DNA from: Apiosordaria backusii | Taxonomy: Eukaryota; Ascomycota; Sordariomycetes; Sordariales; Lasiosphaeriaceae | Assembly: GCA_030549205.1 (NCBI GenBank) | Contig: JAUKTV010000016.1 | Location: 496,001-560,000 of the forward strand | Length of the DNA: 64,000 nt | Direction: 5' to 3' | Part shown: piece after piece, positions 10,504-22,001 of the stretch | Position numbering within the stretch: the stretch's first letter is position 1 | How the letters are laid out: every line of letters starts with the position of its first letter | Program-made: the position numbers and the translations under genes | The notes under the pieces: model-generated | Databases searched by the model: none | The model's input: the letters and a program-made list of their open reading frames with translations, nothing else | Told to the model about the DNA's origin: nothing

Positions 10504-13500
10504 ATGGTCAAACCAGATTTCGAACGCGATTACTATGCCGATCTCGAACTCCCATCCATGTCCGAGATCGAGGTGATCAAGAAGCAATTCAAGAAGCTCG
10601 GTAGGTTCAAATCCACGCTGCCTACTCTCGTCCCAGAGCGCATGCTAACCATCTACATACAGCTCTCAAGTATCATCCAGATCGCAATATTGGCAACGAG
10701 GACCAGTCGAAGGAGAAGTTTGTGCTTATACAAACAGCTCATGAGATCTTGACCGATCCCTCTCAAAAAGCAAAGTACGATGCCCACCGCGCGCGCTTGG
10801 GGCGATGGAGCGCGGCCTACGGCGGGGCATCGGGGGTCAGAGGCAATCCATATATGCATACTTCTCAAGACATAAACTCAAAGTTTGGTGCGCCACCGCA
10901 GAGACGGCCTCCAATGCCTTCCCGGCCCACTCCCACAGCTAGCACAGGAGGAGCCTCAAGATATTCTCAATGGCAGACAAAGCCGAAGACGAAGACGGAG
11001 TCTATGAGAGAGCAATCAAAGTCGGAGGCTTGGGAGCGATCTAGGGCTTCAAACCCACAAACTGCCTATGGTGCAACGCGCCCAGTTCCCCCTAGACCCA
11101 AAGACGGACCCCCAACCCCCAGAAGTGCAGCTCAAGAGAGACGGCAACAGGCTGCCTTCGGTGGAAACTCGACAAGAAAGACGGGATTTACACCATCATC
11201 ACCAATGGGTGATGAGCCGCCGGTTAGAAACCATCATTACAACACATACACAGCCTCCGGGAGTACTGCAACAGCGGGCACGGCCCCAGCCAGCAAACCT
11301 CGACCAGCGTCCGAGTACGTTGACCCTCTTACCAAACAGTTTGGCGACGCTTTCTTGGATAACCGCCAGAGCACGCCCTATGCCACGAATGTGGGAGAGA
11401 AGACAAACCCTTTCGAGCCGCTGAACAACGTCAACCGAGCCAAGAGCATGAAGGACAACGCACGTAATTTCCCCACTGAAGCGCCACCTGCACCGCCCAA
11501 CCGCCAGCGAAGTGCCAGCGCTGGTTCAGATGGCTTCCGGCGATCGAGTAACGAGAAGCCATCATACAATGAGACGACCACCAACCCACGCTTCCCGGCT
11601 CAATCGAAGGCGAGCGCCCGGTATAGTCCCCGAACCGCGCAGCCCCCTGACTCTGCACCCCCAACCACGGCCGGGTTTGGGGGAGCTGCCAACAGCTCTA
11701 CGTCGTCCGTCAACAGCAGCGCAAACGGTGAGGTCAAATTATTCTCTGATAATGAACTTTGGTCATACTAACAGGATTTAGCTACAGTGAATGGAGGAGC
11801 TTCTACTCAGGCCAGGACTGGCCCCAAGGTGTATGGTGCACCCCTTTCTTCTCGTTACCCCTATCCAGATTATGTTAGCAAGGTTTCTCAGATTCCGCCT
11901 ACGTTTGAGCGGACTAGTGAGAAGTCTTGCGCTCATAATACAGAATCTCGCGTCAACAAACCCAGCGTCAACCACGCCCCTGCCAGCTCTCACGGTTATG
12001 CTGCTTATAGCAATGTCAAGTACCCCTTCGCCTTCAACCCGCAACACAGCATGTATGAGACTCCAAGTGGAGGCCAGCAGACTGGCTCTAGTCCGGGTCT
12101 TTTTGAAGATGACTTGACCGACCAGCTGAATGTGTTGCTGGCCAAAAAGGGAGCATGCTTGTCGCGAAAGCGGCCCAGACAAGCTCCTGATGAGCAGCCA
12201 CCAGAGAAGGCCGCGTATGATGCTAACGTCAGAAAAACTGCCAGTTTCGCGGTGCCCGACGATGACGACCCGACTTCTCCGATTCAGCAAGCCCGGTTTA
12301 CGAGACACAGCGCCGATAATATCAACACAAAATTTGTCACCGAAGACAAGGGCAAGTTTGAATTTAGCGCCGGAACCGATACCGAGTCTTCTCCCAACTC
12401 GCCCGGCGATTCCTTTTCGCGCGCGAGGCGTCGTGGTCGCCAGTCACCACTTCGAAACGAATTTGCCGCCGCACACGAAGCTTTCGCCAACATATCTCCA
12501 ACTAGGCCAGCCATGCCTCAACAAGAAGCTGCTCCGAAGACGAGCGCATTTGATGCCAAAAAATGGGAGGAATCGATCAAAGCCAACATCTTTAATCCGA
12601 AACCGGCTACGAGGTCGTCAGTTTCCCCTACTCGACCGGTAAAACCGCTGAAGAAGACTCGCGGCGGAGGTGTTCGTCTGACAGCCGGATCAGCTGGCAT
12701 GGTGGAGGAGGACGACAGTAGCGGTGATGATCGAGCACAGACGGGCCCTGGACGCGCCAACTTTAGTGGTACCAAAAGCCCCAACGCCATGGACATTGAC
12801 CCGCCCGTTCCCGAGACGGCAGCCCATCCACAACCCGCAGCGAACGAAGCCCGAACCATTCCTATTGAGCCGACAAAACCGGAGTGGCGGGCTGGTCATG
12901 TTGGCGCCACCGGAACCGCTGCTCCGGCTGTTGACCCGAAGGTCAACGGGGCTCAGAAGATACCGAAGGTGAACCCGACACACGCAGGATCTGAAGACAC
13001 GGATGACTTTATGAGACCTAACATCTTTGCGGATTTCGAGAATGTCGCGCCATTCAGCCAAAAGGCGAGTGGGCTGAACTCGTTCGCCGACCTGAGCCAG
13101 AATCTACCATTCCAAAGCAGACCCTCGGCCAAGATTCCCCTTCCTCAGATGAAGCCTACGCCGCTTTCTTGCCCACCTGTTCCCCAAGCGCCCATAGCTC
13201 CTGCGCCTCTGGTCCTTGGTGGTGCCAATTTGATGAGTCCAGCCTGGGATACTTATGCCAAGGAGTTCGAGGCCTACATGATTGCTTGGTCGCAATGGAA
13301 CGAGACGATGCTGGCACACTTTACTACACGCCAGGCCCATCACAATTCAGCGGGCTTTTCATGGGTCAGTGCTATGGGCGATCTTGGCTATCAGGAATAC
13401 GCCAACGCGCTGGAGCAGGACAAGCCGTTAAGGCAAAAGTGGCTAACCGCGTGCGACAACCATGAGCTGCAAGTGAAGGAGTTTCAGAAAATGAAGCGAG

Positions 13501-13520
13501 GGATGTTGAGGAAACAGTAA
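10504..13520 (+). CDS. J-domain protein with long disordered tail
   Basis: Three exons, 10504-10600, 10663-11727 and 11782-13520, give 966 residues. The N-terminal J domain (about residues 8-75) has the diagnostic HPD at 37-39 in LKYHPDRN, created by splicing across intron 1 (62 bp, branch GCTAAC). J domains stimulate Hsp70 ATPase. There is no G/F-rich segment, zinc-finger region or DnaJ C-terminal domain, so it is a class C (type III) J protein. The long low-complexity middle is rich in S, P, N and R; the C-terminal 90 residues (about PAWDTYAKEFEAYMIAW onward) are predicted helical and look conserved, perhaps the client-binding part. Intron 2 (54 bp, TACTAACAG branch) has two in-frame acceptors six bases apart (TAG at 11781, CAG at 11787). 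The Hsp70 partner and client are unknown. Confidence 0.88.
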
Positions 13521-15017
13521 GATTTTTGTGTCTGTTTGATGTAGACTTTGGAGCGGAATCTGTGGCTTCACTGTGATGGTCGGGTTGGATGGGCTCTAAC
13601 CAGTGGGTTGGTTCTCACTCGAGACTCGACGATTCTTCCACGCCGCCGGAAGCACTGGTAATTTTTGAAATCAGAAGGGGGCGAGATTGCAATTCTCTCG
13701 ACTTCAACATCCAGCTCAGAATTTCCTGCGCAGATCACTTGAATCGCAACAACGCGGATTTGGAGGACAGGGAAGCACTTTGGCCTGCAGGCCACGTGAA
13801 TCATTATCCAAAAGTCCAATTTGAAGGACGGCCATATGAGCCGGGCATTTCACGCTCGTTCATATATTTGATGAAGGGGGGGACCGGCGCATGGATATGA
13901 TGAGCATGAGGTTTTGGCCTTGGCCCTGATGGGAGAATGCCTGGCATGGAACATGCGGAGATGCTGTATGGCCCTTTTAAAAGGGGTTTGGTTTGTCGGT
14001 TGGAGTTGATGATACCCCCAAAGCCAAGACACATGCTATCTGTTCTTTTCTCATCAACTTGGGTTGGGTACGAGCACGGAACGACATCCTAGGAGGGATC
14101 GGATTGGATGGAGCTTGGTGGCATATACCTTATGGACCCGGTTCGACGCTTCATGAAGTTACAGCCCAGGTTTTTTTTTGATTGCCGCGAAGGATAATAT
14201 GGCGATACTCTTCTTTTCGGCTCTGGTAACAAAGTTCCGTGGTTCTTCTTCATTGCTATCTCGCTAGATTTGTCTACAATGAACTTCATGAATCAAAACG
14301 GGGAAAGGATAGAAAGCGGTTACCTAGAGAGATACACATGGGGCTACATGGAGCAAGGGGACGCAGATAAGTCGAGGGAGTAGATGGAGTAGTGTAGTGT
14401 ATATTATTGCCAGATGAGAATCTTACTTGCTGTCTACCACAACTTGGCGCATCTTGATGTGGATTGTTATGTATTTGTGAATGACGCTGAGAAGGAGGTC
14501 CCAAGTTGTTTGATGGCTACCGAAGAAGATCGCCGTTGAAGATAATGAGTCAGGTTTGCCGAGGATGGTACAAGTTCGACTTTTTGGGCTTACTCTGCAT
14601 TGTGACACCGGCATCCATTGATGTTGCCCAGCTTATGGTTCTCAGTTATATTACCTATCAGTTATGACAAACAGTATAGATGCAGGTCTGATTTTTCCTG
14701 TGGAAAAGCAAGGATATCAACAGAGGGACTTATCCTGTCAGAAGCACTCCTATAAGCAAATACTTGCGGTGTCGATCTTTCTCAGTCAAGGAGTCCATCT
14801 TCTGAACCATCATGTAACTCTCTCAATGGTAGCTGGCCTTCCGAGGAGACAGACGTCAAAGACGTACACACTTGATGAATGGGTGAATGTAATCTTGCGC
14901 AGCAACCACAGCAACAAAAGGGGATGGGATTATAAGTCACAAGCTGCAGCTCAGCGATGTTCATCAACAAGTCTCGGCTGATGCAAATGCTCTGCTCCCA
15001 TAGGACCTGCACAGTGG
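13521..15017. other. intergenic
   Basis: About 1.5 kb downstream of the J-domain gene with no supported gene. It contains a perfect 14-bp palindrome, CCCTTTTAAAAGGG, at 13972-13985 and short homopolymers. Likely the 3' UTR of the J gene plus non-coding sequence. Confidence 0.4.
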
Positions 15018-15019
15018 TT

Positions 15020-15025
15020 TATATA
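15020..15025 (+). promoter_or_regulatory. TATA-like element upstream of candidate ncRNA
   Basis: TATATA inside TTTATATATTAG, roughly 25-30 bp before the proposed 5' end of the structured RNA. TATA elements at this spacing are typical of U6, RNase P and SRP-class Pol III genes. Assignment is inference. Confidence 0.3.
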
Positions 15026-15049
15026 TTAGTTCGACCGCGCTCCTTCCAA

Positions 15050-15311
15050 CAACCACCACCGCGCCAAAACCGCTCATAATGTGTGCATAGCCCAGCTGGC
15101 AGAGGCGCGGGTTGGCCCGGATCAGGCAACTAACAATGCCCAGTGGAAACACTCGTCCGTGGACGCCTCTAGTTCGGTTTCCCGCCCAGGTCCTCGAAAG
15201 ACCTGGGAGTTTTCGGGAATTGACTCACCCCCGCCGCCGGCGCAATCCCCCGTAAAACCCTATACGACTGGGTTTTCGTAGCCTGCCCCCACGGGGGCGG
15301 GTGAGCTTTTT
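15050..15311 (+). ncRNA. candidate structured, possibly Pol III-transcribed RNA
   Basis: A compact set of mutually compatible helices, seen directly: 15101-15107 with 15164-15170 (AGAGGCG/CGCCTCT); hairpin CGGG-TTGG-CCCG at 15108-15119; AGTG-GAAA-CACT with a GNRA loop at 15142-15153; TTCCCG/CGGGAA (15179-15184, 15214-15219) stacked on CCCAGGTC/GACCTGGG (15185-15192, 15200-15207); CTCACCC/GGGTGAG (15224-15230, 15299-15305) enclosing AAAACCC/GGGTTTT (15254-15260, 15270-15276) and GCCCC-CACG-GGGGC (15285-15298). The last helix is followed at once by TTTTT (15307-15311), a Pol III-type terminator. An A-box match, TGGCAGAGGCG, lies at 15097-15107 and an imperfect B-box-like GTTCGGTTTCC at 15172. 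I could not match it to SRP RNA (no TGTAAT or helix 8 motif), RNase P/MRP, U snRNAs or 5S. The 5' end is a guess. Confidence 0.4.
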
Positions 15312-15480
15312 GATCTCTTTTCTTGTCAAGAAAACTATTATCTGAACTTTTTTCCCTAGAAATAATCTGATGATGCCATTCCCAAGCGACTACCTAGGTA
15401 TTTCAAGCCCGCCTCTATCAAGTCTCCGACTCCAGCATAACTCCCTGCTCAGCCATTATACTTTGTTTCTACAAGTACAG

Positions 15481-16983
15481 TCATTGTATTTTCTCCAACA
15501 TGGCTCGCAACACACTTCCTAACCGCCTCACTCCCTCTCTTATCTTATGCTCCTCCTCCCAGGAGAAACTCAGCCTGATATTCCCCCTAAACTTCGCCCC
15601 TTGCTCATCCCCACTGACCTCAAACATCTCCCCATCCGCCAGGATCAACTCTTCCTCTTGTCTGGCCTTTTGTGCAACCCTTTTCCCATCGAGTCCCTCC
15701 GGCAAAGTCAACCAAACAAAATACCCCCCAAACCTTCCCTTATCCTGCGCAGCCACCGTCACTCCCAGCTCCCCCAGTTCCTGCTTGATCGTCTCGATAA
15801 TAATCCCATGTCGCCTTTGCAAACCAGGCCTGACCGTCTCTTGAAGATGTCGTTCCAACTCCCCGGCCTTCATAACCTCGGCCAGCAGAGCAGCAGCAAA
15901 CTGGCTCCCTGCTCCTCCAGATCTCGTCGCCCCTGTTTGGGATAACCCCATAACAAAATCTGGCGTGCCGTGGACCCATCCCGTTCGTAAACCTGGTCCA
16001 AGGAGCTTCGAAAAGGAGCCATTGGAGATGGCATTGCCGAACCATTTCCCCTCTTTTATCTCTGTTGTTGAGGGCGGGGTTGATAAGTCGACGTCTGACA
16101 GTCGTGGGAGCAACGGGCCAGGTTTAGAAGGGGACGAGGCATCAGGGTGTGGAAGGATAGTCCACTGCAAGAAATCATAGACATCATCGCTCACCACTAG
16201 CACGTCGTGTTTTCTGGCCAGTTCCACTAGTTGTTTCCGCTTCTGCAAAGACATCGTCGTGCCGGAAGGGTTGGAGCACGTCGAGACGAGGTACACCACA
16301 TGGCGGTAGTGTTTTCTGTAAGGGCCGGCGTTTTTTCTTTGCTTCTCATCAACATTGTGTGATGGTTGCTGAGTCTCATACTTTTGCAGCATAGTCTCCA
16401 GCAGGTCAATATCAATACCATCCTCTTGGTCCTCCGGGACAGCCTTGATACGCCCGAGCCCAAACCCAGCATCCTCAAAGATGGGACAGGCAAGATAGTA
16501 GCATGGTGCTGAGGCCCATACTTTTTGTCATGAACTGTCAGCATTTCGCCTGCAAGGAAACTGAGCACTGGGTTACATACCAGTCTGTGTATAAGATGGA
16601 TCTGTAAAACTAGCCAGCACACACGCCAACCCCTGACTCGCTCCCCCGGTGATGCATATCTGCTCGCTCTTGGTCTCTGTCGAGTATTGCCGGCCCAGCC
16701 AGACAGCTAGCTCTTCTCTGAGAGGTTGGTACCCGGGATCTGGGCCGTATTGCAAGGCAGGAACGAACAGCGAAGGGTCAGACAGGAGTGCTGTCGTGGC
16801 GGACTGTAAGATGGAAGGGGAGAGCAAGGATGGGGAGGGCCAGCCTCGAAGAAAGTTGATCAGCTCCTTTTTGGATCCGGGATCACTCTTGTCAGGATCG
16901 AGGGCTTGGTTGGTGATGTCTTGTAAGACGGGTGAGGTGTTTATTGAGTCCGAGATCGTTCTATCAGATGCTGTCGTCGCCAT
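15481..16983 (-). CDS. PLP-dependent class I/II aminotransferase
   Basis: Two exons on the minus strand, 16983-16581 and 16520-15481, give 480 residues; the 60 bp intron has donor GTATGT and branch GCTGAC. Fold-type I features are visible: the SEQICITGGASQGL substrate/PLP-phosphate loop, STCSNPSGTTMS with the conserved NPxG, VVSDDVYDFLQW with the PLP-ring aspartate and tyrosine, and SFSKLLGPGLRTGW carrying the Schiff-base lysine and the R-x-GW motif. It resembles the 2-aminoadipate/valine-pyruvate/aromatic aminotransferase branch; the substrate cannot be told from sequence alone. The ATG at 16983 (CAAAATGGCG) was preferred; an in-frame ATG at 17013 would add ten residues. No targeting peptide is obvious. 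It stands alone, with no linked pathway genes. Confidence 0.85.
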
Positions 16984-18028
16984 TTTGACGAATCCACAAG
17001 TAAATGAGGACAAGACAGCGCGGTTTCAATGAAAGTGATGTATGAGTCAAGAATAGAATGTTCAAGTCCAAATTGTTGTCTTGAGTGGAGCAAAGCCCTT
17101 GACAGAACACGACCGAAGACGGAAGGAAGTGCGGGGTGAATGACACAATTGTCTCTCTGGAAAGGGGCGTCCAAATATTGACATGCACATACAGACAGAC
17201 CACACAACGCACGTCGCAAAACCACACACAAATACAGTCATGAGCTCATTTACTGCACTGAACTAATAAGTTACAATGTTACCCCCATCTGTGTTGCCTA
17301 TCGCCCATGCTTCAGCTGAGAAAAGCGTGATGGAATGATTCCTTCCATGCGCTACAGATAAAAATGACAAGTCCCCACCCATCCTTCTCTTATACACTCC
17401 GTATTTTTGATGGAAGACACCGGGATATAATGTGTGAAGAACATCCAGCATGTCATCCCATCCTCTCGGATTACCATTCCGTTCATTTTTTTTGGAATCC
17501 TTCCTATTGGATTGTCCTAAAGTTTGAGGCTCGAACAAGCGTCTGCTCTCTTTGGTATATCACTTCCCATGGTCCCATTTCCATCCAGTCTCCTGACGGC
17601 CGTTGAACATGCCATGTAAACCCAGGAGAGCCCAGAAAGATATTCTCAAAGCAGGGAATTGACAACCCCCCGCTCTTCCGTCCAACAAATGCATCCTTCG
17701 GTGACCAGGGCGTGTGATAGAGCAGAGAAGCTCGTGTTGCTTCGAGAGAAATCGACCAAGAAGTGGGCACATGCCCTGAAACCCGACCAACTAATGTCGC
17801 TAAATAAAGAAGAAAGAGGTTCCAAAACTCGTACACTGTCGTCGCATCCCGAGCGACATGTTTAACATATAGGGGGCCAATGTATCGATTGGCCGTTGCG
17901 ATTAGAGCTGAGACGTCGCGTTTCGACTTGTACTTGTCGATAAACACAGTTGACTGCTCCAAGGAAAAGGGAATCATATCGATGTACCGGTTTGTTTTCC
18001 CACCATGTCATGAATCCATCCGTTTCCC
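16984..18028. other. intergenic
   Basis: About 1 kb between the start of the aminotransferase gene and the stop of the disordered RGG protein, both on the minus strand. It should hold the aminotransferase promoter and the 3' UTR of the RGG gene. Open frames at 17263-17538 and 17504-17977 (157 codons, minus) show no known domain and were not called. Confidence 0.4.
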
Positions 18029-21000
18029 CTAGGTTTGAATGGGCGCTGGGGTATTACGAGACCAGTTATCACGGCCCCGATAGCCGCCACGGTTGCCTCG
18101 ACCATGCGAGGGATTGGCGCCTGGAGAGCTTGAGCCTTGATCAACAGAGGAATATGGTGTATCCCGTCCCTTGCCTCCTTGCCGGTATTGGAGTGCAGTG
18201 GTGCTCCGGCCACCACGCGGGCCTCCACGACGAGGGTTGCTGCGGTTCCGCCCATAGGGGACCACAATCTCTTTCCTTTCAGCCCCGGGGAATGACACGG
18301 ACCATATAGTGCCAGCCCCTGACATGGGAACAGGGAAAGTAATAGAATCCGCACTCGATGGTACCGCGTAAAATTTCTTTGGAAGAGGTTTGGGGGCAGG
18401 AGACGGCTGCCATGCCGCTTCGGGAACGGTGTTAGGAATCCTAACCGGTGGCAGCGATCCCATTTCTTGCTCCTCAAAGCAGTCCTCGGCCATTCCCTTG
18501 GTGGTGACAGATCCATCCTTGCCAGACAAGGCTGAAGAAGGGCGAGATAAGGGTGAGGTAGGCCATGGCTCGGAACGGAAGTGGGCTGGGCGATCTCCAA
18601 AATCAAGGCCTGGGGACTTGGGATTGGCCGAGTGGGCCTTGCGCCCGCCGAGCAGGTTGTCGAACTTGGCCTGCCACGCACTTTCTGCCTTGTTAAAGGA
18701 TGGCCGACGATTGCCTGCACTTGGTCCCGTTGGGGCATGTTCGGGTTCCTTATAAGCAGCTTCTTTTGCCCAGGCGAAGCTCGGGACCTGGGGTTTGCTT
18801 TGGCCAGCGACGGATGCGTTGTTCGGGTCGTTGGACGCAGACGGAGGAAGTCGCACAACAGGCTGAGGACGAGGCAAAGACACGTGGGGGTGGGTGACAT
18901 CTCCATCAAAGGCAGGATGGCCTGCCATGTCAGGCGGGGGAGGAGAAGGTGACTTGGGTGGGGAAACCTCCATGCTGCTTTCGTGACGAACATCGCGGGA
19001 AGAGGGGAAGAAACGAGACCCACGAGCAGTCGGGGCGCCCAAAATCGAAGTTGTTGAGATATCCCGAGTATTGATAGTACTCTGAGTGAGGTGGCCGTAC
19101 TCAGACGGCCTACTGCTCGACGCCGACGGCTCTTGCTGAGAGGCAGTAGGGTTCACATCGGCAGCGGCACCCCAAGCATTTTCGGCACCGATCTTGACCG
19201 TCTGCTTCGGGGCAGCATCTATCCGCCTGCCATGCGCATCCAATTTCGTTGGACGCCAAGTATCCTTGATAGGAAGCTGAAGGTCGGTTAGCCCATGACC
19301 GGATTCCTTGAGTCGACGTTCTCGATCCAAAGCGGGATCGCCCAACATCTTCGCGAACAGTTCATCTTGTAAGCCTACAGCGCTGTTAGTCCAGGCGGAT
19401 GAAGCAGTCTGTCTCGGTTCGGATGCTTTCTCTCCAGGCACCTGTTCACTTCGAGGTCCTGGTCTCGGAGGCCCAATCGGCGGCAAGCGAGTAGTAGGAG
19501 TCATTGCGCCGCGTACGCTGTTCGGTGGGGCGATAGGACCAGGCCCAGGTTTGCTCGAAAGCTGATGGGGGAGTTGCGTAGTGCCCAAGTCAGACACGAA
19601 GGTGCCGTTGCCCAGAGTGCGATTGTTGTTCGGAGCGCCCCAAACATTCTTGGCCGGCCCGGTTTGTGGAGGGCCCCAAGTGGCAGCTGCTTGATACCGC
19701 TCGGCTGGCTTGGCTGAGCTCGGCCAGGGGTGCGCGTGGGTATGCGGTTGGGTATCGACACTTTCAGGAGTCGACAAAGTTTGCGCTGGTGATCCATTTG
19801 GTAGAGCTTCGGGCTTCCGATCGGATTCAGATGGACCAGCTGAGGGGACACCCTCCTTCGCGTCCGACTCCTGGGTCTCCGCGGCCTTTGGCGCGGCAGG
19901 TTCACGAGGCTGAATTGGAACTGGGGGGTGGTCCTTCACTGCTGCCATTTTGGCACTCTTGGATTCGGGAGCAGGTCCCATCGCTTCCAGCTTTGCGCGA
20001 ATGCGCTCTTTCCTTTCGGCTTCCTCCTTGGCTTCCTGTTCTTGACGACGCTTGAGGGCAAGCTCGCGGCGTTCTCTCATCAATTTCTTCTGCAGCTCGA
20101 TGTCCTGCTCAGTAACACCGACAAGGCTTGCTGCGGGCACAAGTGGGGATTGTTGGATAGTTGGGGGCACGGCATCCTGAACACCGGCTACTGATGGTGC
20201 TTGATGATATGGCGTCGCATGTGCCATCGCAGGGGAAGCTCGCGGAACCCAGCCTTGGGGGTGACGAGGTCCGCCAGACGGTGAGAAATTTCGTGGCGAA
20301 GCGGGGCTATCACTGCCAACTGTCATTGATCCACGTCTGGCGTTGACGAGCTCTGGAGGCGGCATCGGGTGTTCAAGAGTCTTCAGTCGGTGCAAGTTTC
20401 CGCTTCCGCCACTAACATTGGACGATCCACGGCGTCGACCATAGGGACCAGGTTGTTCGCTGTCCCTGGCAACCGGATAGGGCCCAGAAGATTCAAAAGG
20501 CCCTTGCTGATCGTAATGCGAAGGCCGGTGCAAGAGCGCAGGCTGTCTGCCTGGTTGCGCGTCGGATCGTACTGCCCCACGGCGGTCGGAAACTGGTTCA
20601 TAACGGCCAGAGTGGGAGTTATACAACTCTCTGTTGCCATGCGCCGGGCCATCGCGCCATGGGGCCCTGCTGAAATCATCGGCAGCGATCTCCTTGGGGG
20701 CCAGGCGAGCATCGCCAGAAAGCGCGGGGTCGCGCGGGGGATATCTGGAAACGGGCGGGCCGGACACATCTGGTGCTGTGATCGGTGAGACCTTGTCAAC
20801 CTTTGGTATCGGAGCCCAAGGTGACTTGATAGCGGCCGGCGGGGGAGGTGGCTTCGCAACAAGCGTCGGCTTCTCAGGCGCACCCTTCAATACTAAGCCC
20901 TTGCCGCCACCAAGTACATGGGTTTTAGGCGCGGGGCCTGGACCGGGAACGGTAGACGGTGGGCCAACGGTGGCTGTGGCTTTCGTTTTGGCTAAACTAT

Positions 21001-21998
21001 CACTTTCTTGTGACGTCTGTCGGGAGGCCAGCTCCGCAGTTGGTGGTGCTTGCGCAGGAGGGGGCGCGGAGGCAGACACAGAAGCTGGCGCTGCATGGTA
21101 GTCATCGGCATGTGGAATTGTAGTCTTCGTTCCATCGGCCCAGACAATGGCTTCGGGTGCCCAGTCCTCATCATCGTCTTCGATATCTGCCCAATTATTC
21201 TCCCCTTTGATGTCCTCGGGCCCAAGGCGGTTCGCCATGTGGATGCCATACTTCTTAAGTTCTTCATCTGTATATTTTTTGGGTTCCGGTGGGGGTGTGG
21301 CTAGAGAAGATGCATCAGCAGGCTGTTCGTGACAGCAAAAAATGCCATGTCAGTCCATGATGATTGCTCACGTCGATTCTTGTTCCAGACTGCGTTTGCG
21401 CCTGGAGCTGATCCTGACTTTCCTTCATTTGCGCCAGAGGGCTTTGCAACTAAGCCACTGCCGGTCTTGGCGACCAATCGGGGCCGAGATGAGCTCAAAG
21501 TACTGGATGGAGTCGGGGAAGAGCTGAGGGTGGCCGCAGGTTTCTCAAGTGGCTTTGTCTGAGTAGGAGGCGCCGTGCCCTTTTGGTGGAGGAAAGTTTT
21601 GTTGACACTGATGGCCTTGAAAGAGGCTGGCTTCTTGATGGTAAATGAGGGTCTGGCATGACTGGCGCCGTCCTCTTTGCCTTTTGAGCCATCTTTAGAG
21701 GCTTCGTTGTCGGACCCTCCACTAACACTAACTTCAGCTGAGTTAACAAGATCGTCGATGATGTCGGATATGTGCTTGTTTGCAAGGTCGTCGGTCGAGG
21801 CACCATTTATGTGCGTTCGGTTGACGTCGACATTTTGGGGGTTAGTATCGATCTTGGTAGACTGTAAACATGCGCAACAACGGTCAGCAAAGGCGGGGTG
21901 TCCCCGAGAGGGGGAGAGCAGCTCTGAAAACTCACGGGCTCGGCGTCAGAAGTTATGGTAGCTTCATCGGATCGCTGTTTTGGTGACTCAGTGGCCAT
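18029..21998 (-). CDS. large disordered protein, acidic WAD/DWAP motif, RGG tail
   Basis: Three exons, 21998-21936, 21861-21372 and 21300-18029 (1274 aa); introns of 74 and 71 bp use GTGAGT and GTGAGC donors. I recognise the type as a fungal conserved hypothetical but cannot name it. The most conserved-looking block spans about residues 190-235: KKYTDEELKKYGIHMANRL, then NNWADIEDDDEDWAPE and WADGTK. Residues about 580-625 form a charged coiled coil (ELQKKLMRERREL onward). Repeated tryptophan-containing segments (NVWGAPN, ENAWGAA, ESAWQAKFD) punctuate P/S-rich disorder. The last 70 residues are rich in RGG/RG (GGPRGGRS, RGNRGGYRGRDNW), a common RNA-binding and arginine-methylation signature. 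A role in RNA metabolism is inference. An in-frame ATG at 22001 is adjacent. Confidence 0.75.
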
Positions 21999-22001
21999 CA
22001 T

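Noticed and set aside
13972..13985. 14-bp perfect palindrome CCCTTTTAAAAGGG
   Set aside because: Isolated, no loop or second copy nearby; expected occasionally by chance.
15185..15207. SRP RNA helix 8 resemblance (CCCAGGTC stem)
   Set aside because: The stem lacks the symmetric internal loop and GNAR-type cap required for SRP54 binding, so an SRP RNA call is not supported.
17504..17977. 157-codon minus-strand ORF
   Set aside because: No known motif and it falls where the 3' UTR of the RGG-protein gene is expected.
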